A stretch of 64,000 nucleotides of DNA. Origin: Guptibacillus hwajinpoensis (lineage in GTDB: Bacteria; Bacillota; Bacilli; Bacillales; Guptibacillaceae). Numbering within the stretch: position 1 is the stretch's first letter; each line of letters starts with the position of its first letter. Made by a program: the position numbers and the translations under genes. The stretch spans positions 124,001-188,000 of the forward strand of contig NZ_JAIVKU010000002.1 in assembly GCF_020524165.1 (NCBI RefSeq). Direction: 5' to 3'. The notes under the pieces were generated by a model that did no database searches, was not told the origin of the DNA, and saw only the letters and a program-made list of their open reading frames with translations. Positions 25,015 through 34,406 of this stretch are shown here, in pieces.

Positions 25015-26481
25015 ATGGCTGTACAAACACAAGTGGAAACGTACCAAAACTTGATTAATGGAGAATGGGTAAAAGCGACTTCTGACGAGGTGATCACGAG
25101 CATAAGCCCGGCGAATCGACATCATATTGTTGGTTATATGCAGAAATCGACTGACAAAGATGTTGATGAAGCTGTAGAAGCAGCACAGAAGGCGAAGAGA
25201 GATTGGAAAAAACGTTCAGGTGTAGAAAGAGGAAACTTCCTCTACAAAGCAGCCAGCTTAATCGAAGAACGTGTTGAAGATATCGCAAAGACGATGACAG
25301 AAGAGATGGGAAAAACTTTGCCAGAAGCAAAGGGAGAAACGATGCGGGCGGTAGCGATTCTTCGGTATTATGCTGGGGAAGGCATGCGAAGTATAGGTGA
25401 TGTGATTCCAGCTACGGATGGCGGTGCACATATGTATACGACTCGCGTACCTCTAGGAGTTGTAGGTGTGATCACGCCGTGGAATTTCCCAGTAGCGATT
25501 CCTGTTTGGAAGATGGCGCCAGCCTTGATTTATGGAAATACGGTCGTCATCAAACCGGCGACTGAAACAGCCGTTACCACAATTAAAGTGATGAAATGTT
25601 TTGCGGATGCTGGTTTTCCAGAAGGCGTAGTAAATATGGTAACAGGTTCAGGTTCTATCGTAGGACAAAGACTGATCGATCATCCTGAAGTGAACGCTTT
25701 AACGTTTACTGGATCGAATCAAACTGGTAAACGAGTAGCTGAAGGTGCACTGAACCGAGGTGCAAAGTATCAGCTTGAGATGGGTGGGAAGAATCCGATC
25801 ATCATTGCAAACGATGCAGATCTTGATTTAGCTGTTGAAGCAACGATCAGTGGGGGACTGCGCTCTACAGGACAAAAATGTACCGCGACAAGTCGAGTGA
25901 TCGTTCAGGAAGGTATTTATGAAGCTTTTAAAGAAAAGCTAGTTGCTGAAGTATCGAAGCTTAAGGTTGGTAATGGAATGGAGGAAGGCACCTGGATGGG
26001 GCCATGTGTAAGTGAAAATCAATTGAACACTGTACTCTCTTATATTGATAAAGGGGTAGCTGAGGGAGCCACGCTTCTATACGGTGGAAGGAAACCAGAA
26101 GATGAGCGATTAAAAGATGGATTCTATGTAGAGCCGACTGTTTTTGAAAATGTTGAATCCGATATGGTTATCGGCCAAGAAGAAATATTTGGACCAGTGC
26201 TTGTCCTGATAAAAGTTGATTCGGTCGAGCGGGCACTTGAACTTGCGAATGATGTGAAGTTCGGATTAAGTGCTTCGATCTACACGCAAGACATTAAGAG
26301 TGCCTTCTCATTCATCGATGAAATTGAAGCTGGACTCGTTCGTGTCAATGCTGAAACAGCGGGTGTCGAGTTACAGGCTCCATTTGGTGGAATGAAGAAC
26401 TCGAGCTCTCATTCACGAGAACAGGGACAGGCAGCAAAAGAATTTTTCACAGCGACAAAAACGGTTTTTATTAAGCCATAA
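25015..26481 (+). CDS. Aldehyde dehydrogenase, probable 2-oxoglutarate semialdehyde dehydrogenase
   Basis: NAD(P)-dependent aldehyde dehydrogenase, 488 residues. Key sites are [19 protein letters not shown] (catalytic Asn region), [12 protein letters not shown], the general base in LEMGGKNP, and the nucleophile Cys in [11 protein letters not shown]. The sequence closes with [16 protein letters not shown], seen in semialdehyde dehydrogenases of sugar-acid pathways. Placed after 2-keto-3-deoxy acid dehydratase genes, it most likely oxidises 2-oxoglutarate semialdehyde to 2-oxoglutarate, feeding the TCA cycle. AAAGGATGAGAG precedes the ATG. The 68-nt gap before it holds no terminator. Confidence 0.87.
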   Translation: MAVQTQVETYQNLINGEWVKATSDEVITSISPANRHHIVGYMQKSTDKDVDEAVEAAQKAKRDWKKRSGVERGNFLYKAASLIEERVEDIAKTMTEEMGKTLPEAKGETMRAVAILRYYAGEGMRSIGDVIPATDGGAHMYTTRVPLGVVGVITPWNFPVAIPVWKMAPALIYGNTVVIKPATETAVTTIKVMKCFADAGFPEGVVNMVTGSGSIVGQRLIDHPEVNALTFTGSNQTGKRVAEGALNRGAKYQLEMGGKNPIIIANDADLDLAVEATISGGLRSTGQKCTATSRVIVQEGIYEAFKEKLVAEVSKLKVGNGMEEGTWMGPCVSENQLNTVLSYIDKGVAEGATLLYGGRKPEDERLKDGFYVEPTVFENVESDMVIGQEEIFGPVLVLIKVDSVERALELANDVKFGLSASIYTQDIKSAFSFIDEIEAGLVRVNAETAGVELQAPFGGMKNSSSHSREQGQAAKEFFTATKTVFIKP

Positions 26482-26588
26482 TAATGAAAGAAAGACATTT
26501 TGAAAAAAATAAGCTATTTAATACCATGGCGAGGGGCGGACGTATACTAGTCGCCCCCTTTCCATTTTAGAAGTGAAGGAGTTGTCTT

Positions 26589-27482
26589 ATGAGAACGCTA
26601 ACGTATCGCAAAAATCATCAATTGAAGCTGGGAATAAAGACAGAAAAGGGTATTCTGGATGTGGAGAAAGCGGTAGGGTCATTTCCTGACATGACTGTTG
26701 TACCTCGTACGACCTTTGAACTGATTCAAGCTGGTTCTAAAGGAATTGATAGATTAGAGACGCTCGTCGAGCTAGCGGTAAAGTCAGGTGAAGGTGATTT
26801 GTTTAACCTTGAAGAAAACCTTGAATTTGGCCCATGCGTCGATCAACCGGGAAAAATTATCTGTATCGGACTTAATTATCGAAAGCATGCTGAAGAATCT
26901 AACATGGAGATACCGGAGTTTCCAATCGTATTCAGTAAATTCAATAATGCGCTTGCAGGTCATCATCAACACATCAAAATTCCGAAAGCTTCAGATAAGG
27001 TGGACTACGAAGCCGAATTAGTCATCATCATCGGAAAAGAAAGCAGTAACCTTTCTAAAGAGGATGCATTGTCTTCTGTTTATGGATATTGCACTGGTAA
27101 CGACCTCTCAGCAAGAGATCTTCAGTTTCGATCGGGTCAGTGGCTGATAGGTAAAACACTTGATGGTTTCTGTCCGATCGGCCCTTATCTAGTAAGTGCA
27201 GATGAAGTTGAAAACCCAAATAACTTAATCATCTCAACCAGGGTTAATGGCGAAGAGAGACAAAATTCGAATACATCCGATATGATCTTTTCCTGTGAAG
27301 AAATTATCTCGTATTTATCAGAGTATATGACCCTATCACCTGGCGATATTATTATGACCGGAACCCCTGAAGGAGTTATGATGGGATACGCGAAAGAAGC
27401 TCAGAAGTGGATTCAGCCTGGAGATGATACAGAAGTAGAAATAGAAGGTTTGGGTACACTGAACAACCGATTTGTCACATGA
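26589..27482 (+). CDS. FAH-family protein (FAHD/acylpyruvase-like)
   Basis: A second fumarylacetoacetate-hydrolase-fold protein, 297 residues, of the broad FAHD subgroup rather than the deoxy-acid dehydratase subgroup. Marks are GKIICIGLNYRKHAEESN, the metal ligands in VDYEAELVIIIGKE, GNDLSARDLQFRSGQW, and SPGDIIMTGTPEGVMMGY. Members hydrolyse acylpyruvates, decarboxylate oxaloacetate, or cleave 2,4-diketo-3-deoxy sugar acids. Any of these would fit next to a hydroxyacid dehydrogenase. GAAGGAG precedes the ATG. The 107-nt gap behind the ALDH gene holds a GC-rich hairpin with a poor T tract, so it is probably still the same operon. Confidence 0.82.
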   Translation: MRTLTYRKNHQLKLGIKTEKGILDVEKAVGSFPDMTVVPRTTFELIQAGSKGIDRLETLVELAVKSGEGDLFNLEENLEFGPCVDQPGKIICIGLNYRKHAEESNMEIPEFPIVFSKFNNALAGHHQHIKIPKASDKVDYEAELVIIIGKESSNLSKEDALSSVYGYCTGNDLSARDLQFRSGQWLIGKTLDGFCPIGPYLVSADEVENPNNLIISTRVNGEERQNSNTSDMIFSCEEIISYLSEYMTLSPGDIIMTGTPEGVMMGYAKEAQKWIQPGDDTEVEIEGLGTLNNRFVT

Positions 27483-27531
27483 ACTTGTGGATTGAAGAGT
27501 AGTTGAAAACAATAAAAGTGAGGCGAATGAA

Positions 27532-28446
27532 TTGGGTAAACCCCTATTTCACGGTGTGATTCCACCGATATCTACTGTTTTTAATGAGGATTATCGATTA
27601 GATCAGGTAGGAATGGGAAAATTGATAGATTATCTAATTGAGAATGGTGTAAACGGGCTATTCTTTCTTGGTACCGGAGGAGAGTTTTCTCAACTATTAT
27701 TGCAAGAGAGGAAAGAAATTGCAGAATTCGCAGTCGAATATGTCAATCATAGGGTGCCGGTATTAATAGGAACGGGGAGTACATCTACACATGAAGCGGT
27801 GGAACTCAGTCAGCACAGCGAGAAAATTGGTGCAGATGGAATCGTCGTTATCAATCCCTACTATATGAAACTCTCTGAGGATAATTTGTATAGACACTAT
27901 CAAGAGGTTTGCGATGCAGTAGCATTGCCGATTCTACTATATAATTTTCCGGCATTTACTGGACAAGATTTAACACCTGATTTTGTTTTGAGGGCTGTTA
28001 AGGAACATCCAAATATTGTAGGGATCAAGGAAACAGTAGATTCGGTTGGGCATATTAAAGAAATGATTCTAACAGTTAAAGAAAAGTTTCCTGACTTTCT
28101 CGTTTTCTCAGGTTTTGATGATCATTTTCTGCAGAATCTTTCTTTAGGTGGAGATGGAGCGATATCATCGAGCGTGAATTTCGCACCGCATTTAGCTGTA
28201 GGGCTCTATGACGCATTTACAGGAGGAGATTTAACAAAAGCGGTTCATATCCATAGACAGCTTGCTATCCTCTCACGTCTATATCAATTAGATCAACCCT
28301 TTACAAATGTTATTAAAGAAGCAACGAAGCTCTGTGGAATAGGAATTAATACAGCGGTTTTGCCACCGGGACGCCCCTTAGAGCAGAAGAAGAAGAAAGA
28401 ATTGCTGAGGACTTTAGAGAAAGCAAGCTTAAGCTTGAGAACTTAG
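27532..28446 (+). CDS. DapA/N-acetylneuraminate-lyase family aldolase or dehydratase
   Basis: Class I Schiff-base enzyme of 304 residues with a TIM barrel. The Schiff-base lysine is Lys166 (NIVGIKETVD), the catalytic tyrosine is Tyr137 (ILLYNFPAFTG), and the substrate-carboxylate loop is GTGGEFSQL (47-55). In sugar-acid operons this family supplies 2-keto-3-deoxy-gluconate-type aldolases or 5-keto-4-deoxy-glucarate dehydratase. Either would fit; the latter also makes 2-oxoglutarate semialdehyde. It starts at TTG after GTGAGG. It is last in the second operon and is followed by a strong terminator. Confidence 0.85.
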   Translation: MGKPLFHGVIPPISTVFNEDYRLDQVGMGKLIDYLIENGVNGLFFLGTGGEFSQLLLQERKEIAEFAVEYVNHRVPVLIGTGSTSTHEAVELSQHSEKIGADGIVVINPYYMKLSEDNLYRHYQEVCDAVALPILLYNFPAFTGQDLTPDFVLRAVKEHPNIVGIKETVDSVGHIKEMILTVKEKFPDFLVFSGFDDHFLQNLSLGGDGAISSSVNFAPHLAVGLYDAFTGGDLTKAVHIHRQLAILSRLYQLDQPFTNVIKEATKLCGIGINTAVLPPGRPLEQKKKKELLRTLEKASLSLRT

Positions 28447-28506
28447 TGTCTAAACTTCTTTCTGAATTTAATCAAACATTTGAGTAACAGATATTACTGA
28501 AAACGA

Positions 28507-28545
28507 AAACAGAGTCCCTCGATAAATAAGGTGACTCTGTTTAAT
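28507..28545. terminator. Bidirectional intrinsic terminator
   Basis: AAACAGAGTC pairs perfectly with GACTCTGTTT (10 bp) over a 16-nt loop. A-runs and T-runs flank it on both sides. It separates the sugar-acid operon from the converging cyclase operon. Confidence 0.85.
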
Positions 28546-28563
28546 AATCCTATTGAATTCCTG

Positions 28564-29214
28564 TTATTCTACCTCCACCGCAACCGCCCGCACCGGTGAT
28601 CCATCCAATCCTTCAAGCTTTAAAGGTAGCGCAATGATCAGCGGATTATCAAAGTCGATCTTTTCAAAGTTGCAGAAGTTTTCTCCAATGATGCCGTTAA
28701 CTGACGTGATGGCTTCATGAACAGGAAAGGCGGATCCATCTGGTGGATCGACGTTCAATGCGTCGATGAAAAAGGTGGTTACTCCCTTTTTAAGCAGATC
28801 GTTAATGATAGTCACACTTAGGTAGGGATGATTGAAATAAATTTCTGATCCAGCATGTTTTGACCATCCAGTGTGAAATAGCACAATTGTGCCAGGAGCG
28901 ACGTGTTCAATCTGATCCTCTACGTCTGACATCCTAATTTCTTCACCGGGTTCTTTACCGGTTACATCGATTACAATTCCAGGAGCCATAAACTTCGTTA
29001 AGCTTGACTGATCGATTCGATCACCTTCTTTTTGAAAGTGATAGGGAGCATCCACATGAGTACCTGTATGTGAACCGATATTGAGCTGCGTCACCTGGTA
29101 TCCGTCTTTATCTAGCTCCGCAGCGGGATGGATATCTGGCTTTGGATCGCCAGGATAAATTGGTGTCGCTGATGTGATTGGGATCGATAAATCGATGATC
29201 TGTTTGAATTTCAA
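28564..29214 (-). CDS. Cyclase-family metal hydrolase (KynB/isatin-hydrolase-like), first paralogue
   Basis: Predicted metal-dependent amidohydrolase of 216 residues. The metal-binding signature HTGTHVDAPYHF is intact, with additional family marks DLSIPITSATPIYPGDPKPD and LFHTGWSKH. The family includes kynurenine formamidase, isatin hydrolase and some carbamoyl/lactone hydrolases. The start is TTG, seven bases after AAGGAGG. It is last of a minus-strand operon with a nitrilase-type hydrolase and an NCS1 permease, suggesting hydrolysis of an imported cyclic amide or N-heterocycle. A close paralogue (by eye mostly identical motifs) is encoded at 40031-40696. Confidence 0.82.
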   Translation of the reverse strand: MKFKQIIDLSIPITSATPIYPGDPKPDIHPAAELDKDGYQVTQLNIGSHTGTHVDAPYHFQKEGDRIDQSSLTKFMAPGIVIDVTGKEPGEEIRMSDVEDQIEHVAPGTIVLFHTGWSKHAGSEIYFNHPYLSVTIINDLLKKGVTTFFIDALNVDPPDGSAFPVHEAITSVNGIIGENFCNFEKIDFDNPLIIALPLKLEGLDGSPVRAVAVEVE

Positions 29215-29226
29215 AAGGTAGCCTCC

Positions 29227-30018
29227 TTAGCTGTAGATATCGGTTCTTCGTTCTTCTAACATCGAGAAGAACGATTGTTTTATTTCGTTCCGCCAATCAT
29301 AATCAATGGTTGCCGTAATCATATCATATTGTTTCTCAGCTGATGCCATGACCTGTCCATCTGGCGCAAAAATCGAGGATTTGCCGAAGAAGGTAAGGTC
29401 TTCTGACTTTCCTGTATGGTTAGCAGCTACAAGATAGACGGAGTTATCGATCGCGCGTGCCCCGCTAAACTGAAGGAAAGGAGCGTCGTAAGGTTCTTCC
29501 CACGCTGATGGAACGAGAAGGATATCAGTGCCCATTAAAGTAAGTTTCCGAGCTAGCTCTGGAAAGGCAAGGTCCCAGCAAATCATCAGGCCGATCGTCC
29601 CGACATCTGTTTCCACAGTAACTGGCTCGGAACCGGCTTTGAATACACCTCTCTCCAGGGGAGTGAGGTGTATTTTTCTATAATTTGCGTTGTTCTTGCC
29701 GTTTGCATCAATGTATTGAATGGAATTATAGATGTTGCCCATACCGTCAATTTCAACATATCCATATACAATTGAAACAAGGTGGGATATCGCCATCTTC
29801 TTCATTGTTTGAAAAATCGGTCCATCCCTTTTTTCTGCTAGGTCTTTGATGCCTTCGGACAAAAAGTAGCCTGTCGTACACAGTTCCGGAAAAGTGATGA
29901 TTTTTGTGTCAGGATGCTTCTTGAGAACAGTTTCAATAATAGTTTCCATTTTTGATAGATTCGTTTTAACCGCCCCATTTTGAAAACTTCCCTGGACAGC
30001 GGAAATGTAATGTTTCAC
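29227..30018 (-). CDS. Carbon-nitrogen hydrolase (nitrilase superfamily amidase)
   Basis: Cytosolic amidase or carbamoylase of 263 residues with the complete Glu-Lys-Cys triad: the Glu in ITFPELCTTGYFLSE, the Lys in YRKIHLTPLERGVF, and the nucleophile in GLMICWDLAFPELAR. Length and motifs fit omega-amidase, N-carbamoyl-putrescine amidase or beta-ureidopropionase-like branches; I cannot choose. The start is GTG behind GGAGGC. It lies 2 nt after the NCS1 permease gene and 12 nt before the cyclase gene, so the three form one unit, presumably import and stepwise opening and deamidation of a nitrogen compound. Confidence 0.85.
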   Translation of the reverse strand: MKHYISAVQGSFQNGAVKTNLSKMETIIETVLKKHPDTKIITFPELCTTGYFLSEGIKDLAEKRDGPIFQTMKKMAISHLVSIVYGYVEIDGMGNIYNSIQYIDANGKNNANYRKIHLTPLERGVFKAGSEPVTVETDVGTIGLMICWDLAFPELARKLTLMGTDILLVPSAWEEPYDAPFLQFSGARAIDNSVYLVAANHTGKSEDLTFFGKSSIFAPDGQVMASAEKQYDMITATIDYDWRNEIKQSFFSMLEERRTDIYS

Positions 30019-30020
30019 TT

Positions 30021-31394
30021 TTATGCCTCCAATTTCACATCGATTTCTTCGTTTGAAGCCGTTTTTATCCCGAGTTGTTTTGTTGCTGCCATTAAACCAA
30101 AGTAACAGCCACCAGACAAAACAAAGGTAAGGATTGTTGCTCCGATAGACAACGGATGAACGTAAGTGAAGTAATAAGCGAAAAGAGCTCCAGCCACATA
30201 AGTTACGACAGCCACAATGTTTACACCGCGCTGGTATCGGTAGAGGCCTTTATGATCGAATGCTACATCTTCTGCATCATAGTACGCTTTTTTAACAAGG
30301 AAATAATCCACCAGCACGATGGCGAATACGGGAATAAATAGCGTCGCGATTAAGAGAATGAAGTTAAAAAAGTTTACCATTAATGCTTCTTTTAATAGGG
30401 CGCCGAGTGTACAGACGATTCCAAGTGCAAGAACGGGTTTCCAGAATCCTGATTTTGGGAAGACGTTCATAAATGACATCGTCGCACTATAGAGTGCCAT
30501 GACATTTGTGGATAGTACAGAGAAAAAAACGACGATTGAAGCGATGAATCCAAATCCGTAAGCGGAAAGAAGAACGGTAGGGTCATACGTTTGTTCCATG
30601 TTATTTAAAATACTAAATCCGCTGACAACGGCGCCGAGCCCCATAGCAATAAGAGAGGCCACAATGTATCCGAGGTAGGTGCCAAGCATGCCGCTTTTTT
30701 CAGATTTACTATGACGATTAAAATCACAAACGCTGGACATCCAGGAGAAAGCTGTCGCAACGACAATATCAAAAGCAATAATGCCTGAAATAGCTGGATT
30801 TTCACTCGCTTTCAACTCGATTAGCGATGAAACGCTATAAGTTGTAAATAGCTTATAGAACACAAGAACCGATAGGATGAGCATGGCAACAGAGACCCAT
30901 TTCTCAATGCTTTCCACACCGTGGTGACCGTAAATCGTAATCGCAACAACAAGAATTTCAGTAAGAATGACAAATAAATTGATGTTGCTGTAGCCAGTTG
31001 TGTAACTGATGGCGTAGTTAAGAGAAAGACCGGCCATGTAAGCCTGAATCCAGCTCCAGCCAATGAGTACGATCGTGTTTACGAGTGCGGGAAGAATGGC
31101 TCCTTTTTGACCAAAAGCCGCTCTTGTCATGACCATCGTCGGCAGTCCAGTTCGAGTTCCGATGTTACCTGTTAGAGCCAGTGGAATGGCCCCAATAGCT
31201 GAGCCAATTAGAATAGCAAGCATCGCTTTTTCGATTGATATATCCGGTACGAACATCATGCCTGTCATAACGGACGTGATCACGACGTTTGCTGCAAGCC
31301 AGAGAGCAAACGTTGAGAAGAAATTCATACTTCGCTTGTCCTTTGGGGTCGGGCTAATCGTGTCATGACCTAAACGTTCAGTAAGTTGACTCAT
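30021..31394 (-). CDS. NCS1-family permease (cytosine/purine/hydantoin type)
   Basis: Twelve-helix sodium- or proton-coupled permease of 457 residues. N-terminal marks are FFSTFALWLAANVVITSVMTGMMF and GNIGTRTGLPTMVMTRAAFGQKG, the latter diagnostic of NCS1. IGWSWIQAYMAGLSLNYA and SWMSSVCDFNRHSKSEKSG also match. Substrates in this family are cytosine, purines, allantoin and hydantoins. The adjacent nitrilase-type hydrolase and cyclase suggest the import of a nitrogen heterocycle or its derivative. GGGGGAAATAAC precedes the ATG. Only 72 nt separate it from the upstream ALDH gene with no clear terminator, so read-through from that operon is possible. Confidence 0.88.
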   Translation of the reverse strand: MSQLTERLGHDTISPTPKDKRSMNFFSTFALWLAANVVITSVMTGMMFVPDISIEKAMLAILIGSAIGAIPLALTGNIGTRTGLPTMVMTRAAFGQKGAILPALVNTIVLIGWSWIQAYMAGLSLNYAISYTTGYSNINLFVILTEILVVAITIYGHHGVESIEKWVSVAMLILSVLVFYKLFTTYSVSSLIELKASENPAISGIIAFDIVVATAFSWMSSVCDFNRHSKSEKSGMLGTYLGYIVASLIAMGLGAVVSGFSILNNMEQTYDPTVLLSAYGFGFIASIVVFFSVLSTNVMALYSATMSFMNVFPKSGFWKPVLALGIVCTLGALLKEALMVNFFNFILLIATLFIPVFAIVLVDYFLVKKAYYDAEDVAFDHKGLYRYQRGVNIVAVVTYVAGALFAYYFTYVHPLSIGATILTFVLSGGCYFGLMAATKQLGIKTASNEEIDVKLEA

Positions 31395-31466
31395 GTTATT
31401 TCCCCCTATTTTTCGTTTTCAATATTCCGAAAATTATTGGTGCACTGAGCCCCTACCAGGGGGAGC

Positions 31467-32918
31467 TCAATACGTGTACCAGCCTGCTTTTTGGAGTTGT
31501 TGAGAGGTGTTGACGTGCTTCACTTCAGTAAAACCGGCAAGACCATGTGGTCCAAGTTCACGTCCGATACCGCTTTCTTTATATCCTCCCCACGGTGCTT
31601 CTACATAAGGTGTGTGATAAGAGTTAATCCAGACTGTACCTGCTTTCAGTAGTGACGCCACTTGTTCAGCTTCAGAAACGTTCGTTGACAGAACACCTGC
31701 CGCAAGCCCATATTTCGTACCGTTCGCTAGTTGAACCGCTTCCCTCTGATTTGAAAAAGGTTGAACCGTCATCACAGGTCCAAAAATCTCTTCTTGAACA
31801 ATACGCATCTCTTGATGAACATTTGTAAAGATAACAGGGGTTTGATAAAACCCTCCATCAGGATGTTGCCCCCCATAGTGAACAGATGCGCCTTCTTCTT
31901 TGCCAAGATCGATATAGCTCTTTACTTTCTGAAGGTGAGTTCTGCTAACCAGAGGACCCATTTCCGTTTCCTCGAGAGTGGGGTCACCGATTTTTATTCG
32001 AGACGACTCATGAACAAGTTTGTCTATAAAAGCTTCATAGAGAGACTCATGAACAAGAATACGAGATGAAGCCACACACACTTCTCCCTGGTTAAAGAAC
32101 CCGCCGAATATCGTCCATTCAACTGCAGACTCAATGTCGGCATCTTCTAAAATAATAAGAGGTGATTTGCCACCGAGCTCAAGAGAAACGAGCTTCAGGT
32201 CTTTGGCACATTGCTGATTAATCCGTTTTCCGGTTTCTGAACCACCTGTAAACGACACCTTGTCTACTTCAGGGTGTGCAACTAGTGTTTCACCTACCGG
32301 ATTGCCTGCACCAGGTACAAGATTGAATGCCCCAGGTGGAAACTCGCACCGGTCGATTAATTCGGCTAGTTTGATAGCCGTAATCGGGGTCAGTTCTGAT
32401 GGCTTGAACACGACAGTGTTTCCTGCTGCGAGTGCTGGGGCGATCTTCCACATGCCGAGAAGGAGAGGGAAGTTCCATGGCACAATGAGAGCACACACGC
32501 CGATCGGTTCATTGATAATTTTGCTCGTCGTTCCATCGGCCATCTCGATCGTGGTAGATTCTCGCTCATCGATCAGGTTGGCGTAGTAACGCAGGCAAGC
32601 GACGGAGTCACTGATATCAAGCATGGCTTCCTTGATGGGTTTTCCAGTATTCTCTGTCTCCGCCATTGCGAACTCTTTTTCATTCTGTTCTAGCAAATCT
32701 GCTAGTTTATGCAGAGCGAGTACGCGTTTTTTTACATTCGTTGCCCATTCACTTTCGTCAAATGCAAGACGAGCAGCATCGACTGCGGCGGATGCCTGCT
32801 CCCGAGAAGCTTCTTTTATCTTCCTAATCGTTTCTGCTGTTGCTGGGTTAATAAGATCACGCTCGTATCCTTCACCTTGCTGCCAGGCGCCATTCATGTA
32901 GAGGTGCTGATTCGTCAT
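31467..32918 (-). CDS. Aldehyde dehydrogenase (betaine/aminoaldehyde dehydrogenase-like)
   Basis: NAD(P)-dependent aldehyde dehydrogenase of 483 residues. Sites are LIVPWNFPLLLGMWKIAPAL, the base in LELGGKSP, and the nucleophile Cys in NQGEVCVASSR. The C-terminal NSYHTPYVEAPWGGYKESGIGRELG is characteristic of betaine aldehyde and gamma-aminobutyraldehyde dehydrogenases. It overlaps the sodium symporter gene by 4 nt (ATGA), implying coupled translation. In the operon with a ureohydrolase it could oxidise an omega-amino or guanidino aldehyde produced from polyamines; that role is inferred. Confidence 0.87.
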   Translation of the reverse strand: MTNQHLYMNGAWQQGEGYERDLINPATAETIRKIKEASREQASAAVDAARLAFDESEWATNVKKRVLALHKLADLLEQNEKEFAMAETENTGKPIKEAMLDISDSVACLRYYANLIDERESTTIEMADGTTSKIINEPIGVCALIVPWNFPLLLGMWKIAPALAAGNTVVFKPSELTPITAIKLAELIDRCEFPPGAFNLVPGAGNPVGETLVAHPEVDKVSFTGGSETGKRINQQCAKDLKLVSLELGGKSPLIILEDADIESAVEWTIFGGFFNQGEVCVASSRILVHESLYEAFIDKLVHESSRIKIGDPTLEETEMGPLVSRTHLQKVKSYIDLGKEEGASVHYGGQHPDGGFYQTPVIFTNVHQEMRIVQEEIFGPVMTVQPFSNQREAVQLANGTKYGLAAGVLSTNVSEAEQVASLLKAGTVWINSYHTPYVEAPWGGYKESGIGRELGPHGLAGFTEVKHVNTSQQLQKAGWYTY

Positions 32919-34330
32919 GAGATATGGCTCCTTTCTTGAATAGTGTCTGTCATTTCAGTAGCATCGTTTTCTGTTATAAGTGATACGCCGATCATGACAA
33001 TAAAGCTGGTCAATATGCCATACATGATTGGATTTGTTGAGTGAAGACCTTCGATAGCAAGGCCCCCGATAATCACAAGAATGCTACTAATGATGGAGTA
33101 AAAGGCCGCTTTTGACGTTGCTTTTTTCCAGAAAAAACCGAGTAAAATAGGAACAAAGATTGCTCCAGATAAAATAGCGTAAGCGACATCGAGTGCCACA
33201 AGAACGTCTTGAATCCATATAGCAAAAATAATGGTAATAGCCCCAATGATTGTTGTCGTTATGCGAGAGACGATGAGACTTTGCTTTTCACTTGCCTCTT
33301 TTATAAAATACCGCTTCACGATATCGTTTGAAATTAATGTTGAAGAAGCAAGAAGTGTGCCCGAAGCCGTAGACATAAGAGCAGCGATGACGCCTGCCAG
33401 AACGAGACCGAGAACTCCAGTCGGTACGGTTTCGATTGCCATGCTGGCAAAAGCATTCTGAGAATCTCCTAGATTCGGAAGGACGATAAAGGCGCACATT
33501 CCAATTATGCTGACAGCTAGTCCATAGAGTAGGCTATAGATGCCAGCGATGATGGTACCAAGGCGAGCGGTTTTGTTCGTTCTGGCTGTGAAGATGCGCT
33601 GCCAAATGTCTTGAGCTACAAGCATACCGAGACAGAAGAGAAGGAAGTATTGGAAGACTTGACTGCCCCCAATCCCCGTGAATGAAAAATAGCTGTCTGG
33701 AAGTTGTTGCGTTAAGGCACTCCATCCGCCAGCCTTCGAGAGACTTAAAGGGAGCATAATGAAAAATACACCAACCGTCATAATCACAAACTGGACAATA
33801 TCAGTCATTGTAACGGACCACATTCCGCCAAGAATCGTATAGAAAAGGACAATCCCGCCTCCAAGCAGCATAGAGCTTGTCAGATTCCAACCGAGCAGCA
33901 CGTTCATGACAGTACCAATCCCAATCACTTGAGTGACAGCAACCATTAGGGCATAGATGGAAGCCACTAAGGCGCTGAGTAGGCGGGCTTGATTCCCAAA
34001 TCGTTTCCCTAGAAATTCACTAATGGTAAGCACCTTAAAACCAGCAATTTTTTTGAGGAAAAAGATCCCGAGTCCCATAATGCCAAGACCGAGCATGAAG
34101 ACGAGCCACATACCCGATACACCAAATTCATAGCCAAGCTTTGTGGTGCCGATTGTCGAAGCGCCGCCAAGGATCACGGCTGATAGGCACCCAAAATACA
34201 TGAAGAAGCCCAGGTTACGGCCTGCCAGTGCATAATCCTCTATCGTCTTGGCTTTACGTGATCCAATGACGCCGATTCCGATGACGATTAAGAAGTAAAC
34301 GATAATAATGCTGATATCCAGAAATAACAC
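32915..34330 (-). CDS. Sodium:solute symporter (SSS family)
   Basis: Sodium-coupled importer of 471 residues with about 13 hydrophobic helices. The opening IVYFLIVIGIGVIGSRKAKTIEDYALAGRNLG and the GGASTIGTTKLGYEFG and ALMSTASGTLLASSTLISNDI stretches (sodium site region) are typical of SSS proteins in the proline/pantothenate/polyamine-like branch. The start is GTG behind AAGGAGG. It follows the ureohydrolase gene by 76 nt and probably belongs to the same sigma-54-driven transcript, so the substrate may be a guanidino compound, putrescine-related amine or amino acid. Confidence 0.87.
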   Translation of the reverse strand: MLFLDISIIIVYFLIVIGIGVIGSRKAKTIEDYALAGRNLGFFMYFGCLSAVILGGASTIGTTKLGYEFGVSGMWLVFMLGLGIMGLGIFFLKKIAGFKVLTISEFLGKRFGNQARLLSALVASIYALMVAVTQVIGIGTVMNVLLGWNLTSSMLLGGGIVLFYTILGGMWSVTMTDIVQFVIMTVGVFFIMLPLSLSKAGGWSALTQQLPDSYFSFTGIGGSQVFQYFLLFCLGMLVAQDIWQRIFTARTNKTARLGTIIAGIYSLLYGLAVSIIGMCAFIVLPNLGDSQNAFASMAIETVPTGVLGLVLAGVIAALMSTASGTLLASSTLISNDIVKRYFIKEASEKQSLIVSRITTTIIGAITIIFAIWIQDVLVALDVAYAILSGAIFVPILLGFFWKKATSKAAFYSIISSILVIIGGLAIEGLHSTNPIMYGILTSFIVMIGVSLITENDATEMTDTIQERSHIS

Positions 34331-34406
34331 GAAATTCCTCCTTACAAGTAGCGTTCAGGTTTAATCGTTTTAAAATTCTGATAAATTAACAGGTACTTCT
34401 CTATAC

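Noticed and set aside
26533..26560. GC-rich hairpin (GGGGCG/CGCCCC) between the ALDH and second FAH gene as a terminator
   Set aside because: Only three T residues follow it and the genes on both sides fit one operon; at most it is a processing or pausing hairpin.
31446..31468. GAGCCCCT/AGGGGGAGCTC hairpin after the ALDH stop as a terminator
   Set aside because: On the transcribed minus strand no T tract follows it, so termination is doubtful and read-through into the NCS1 operon remains possible.
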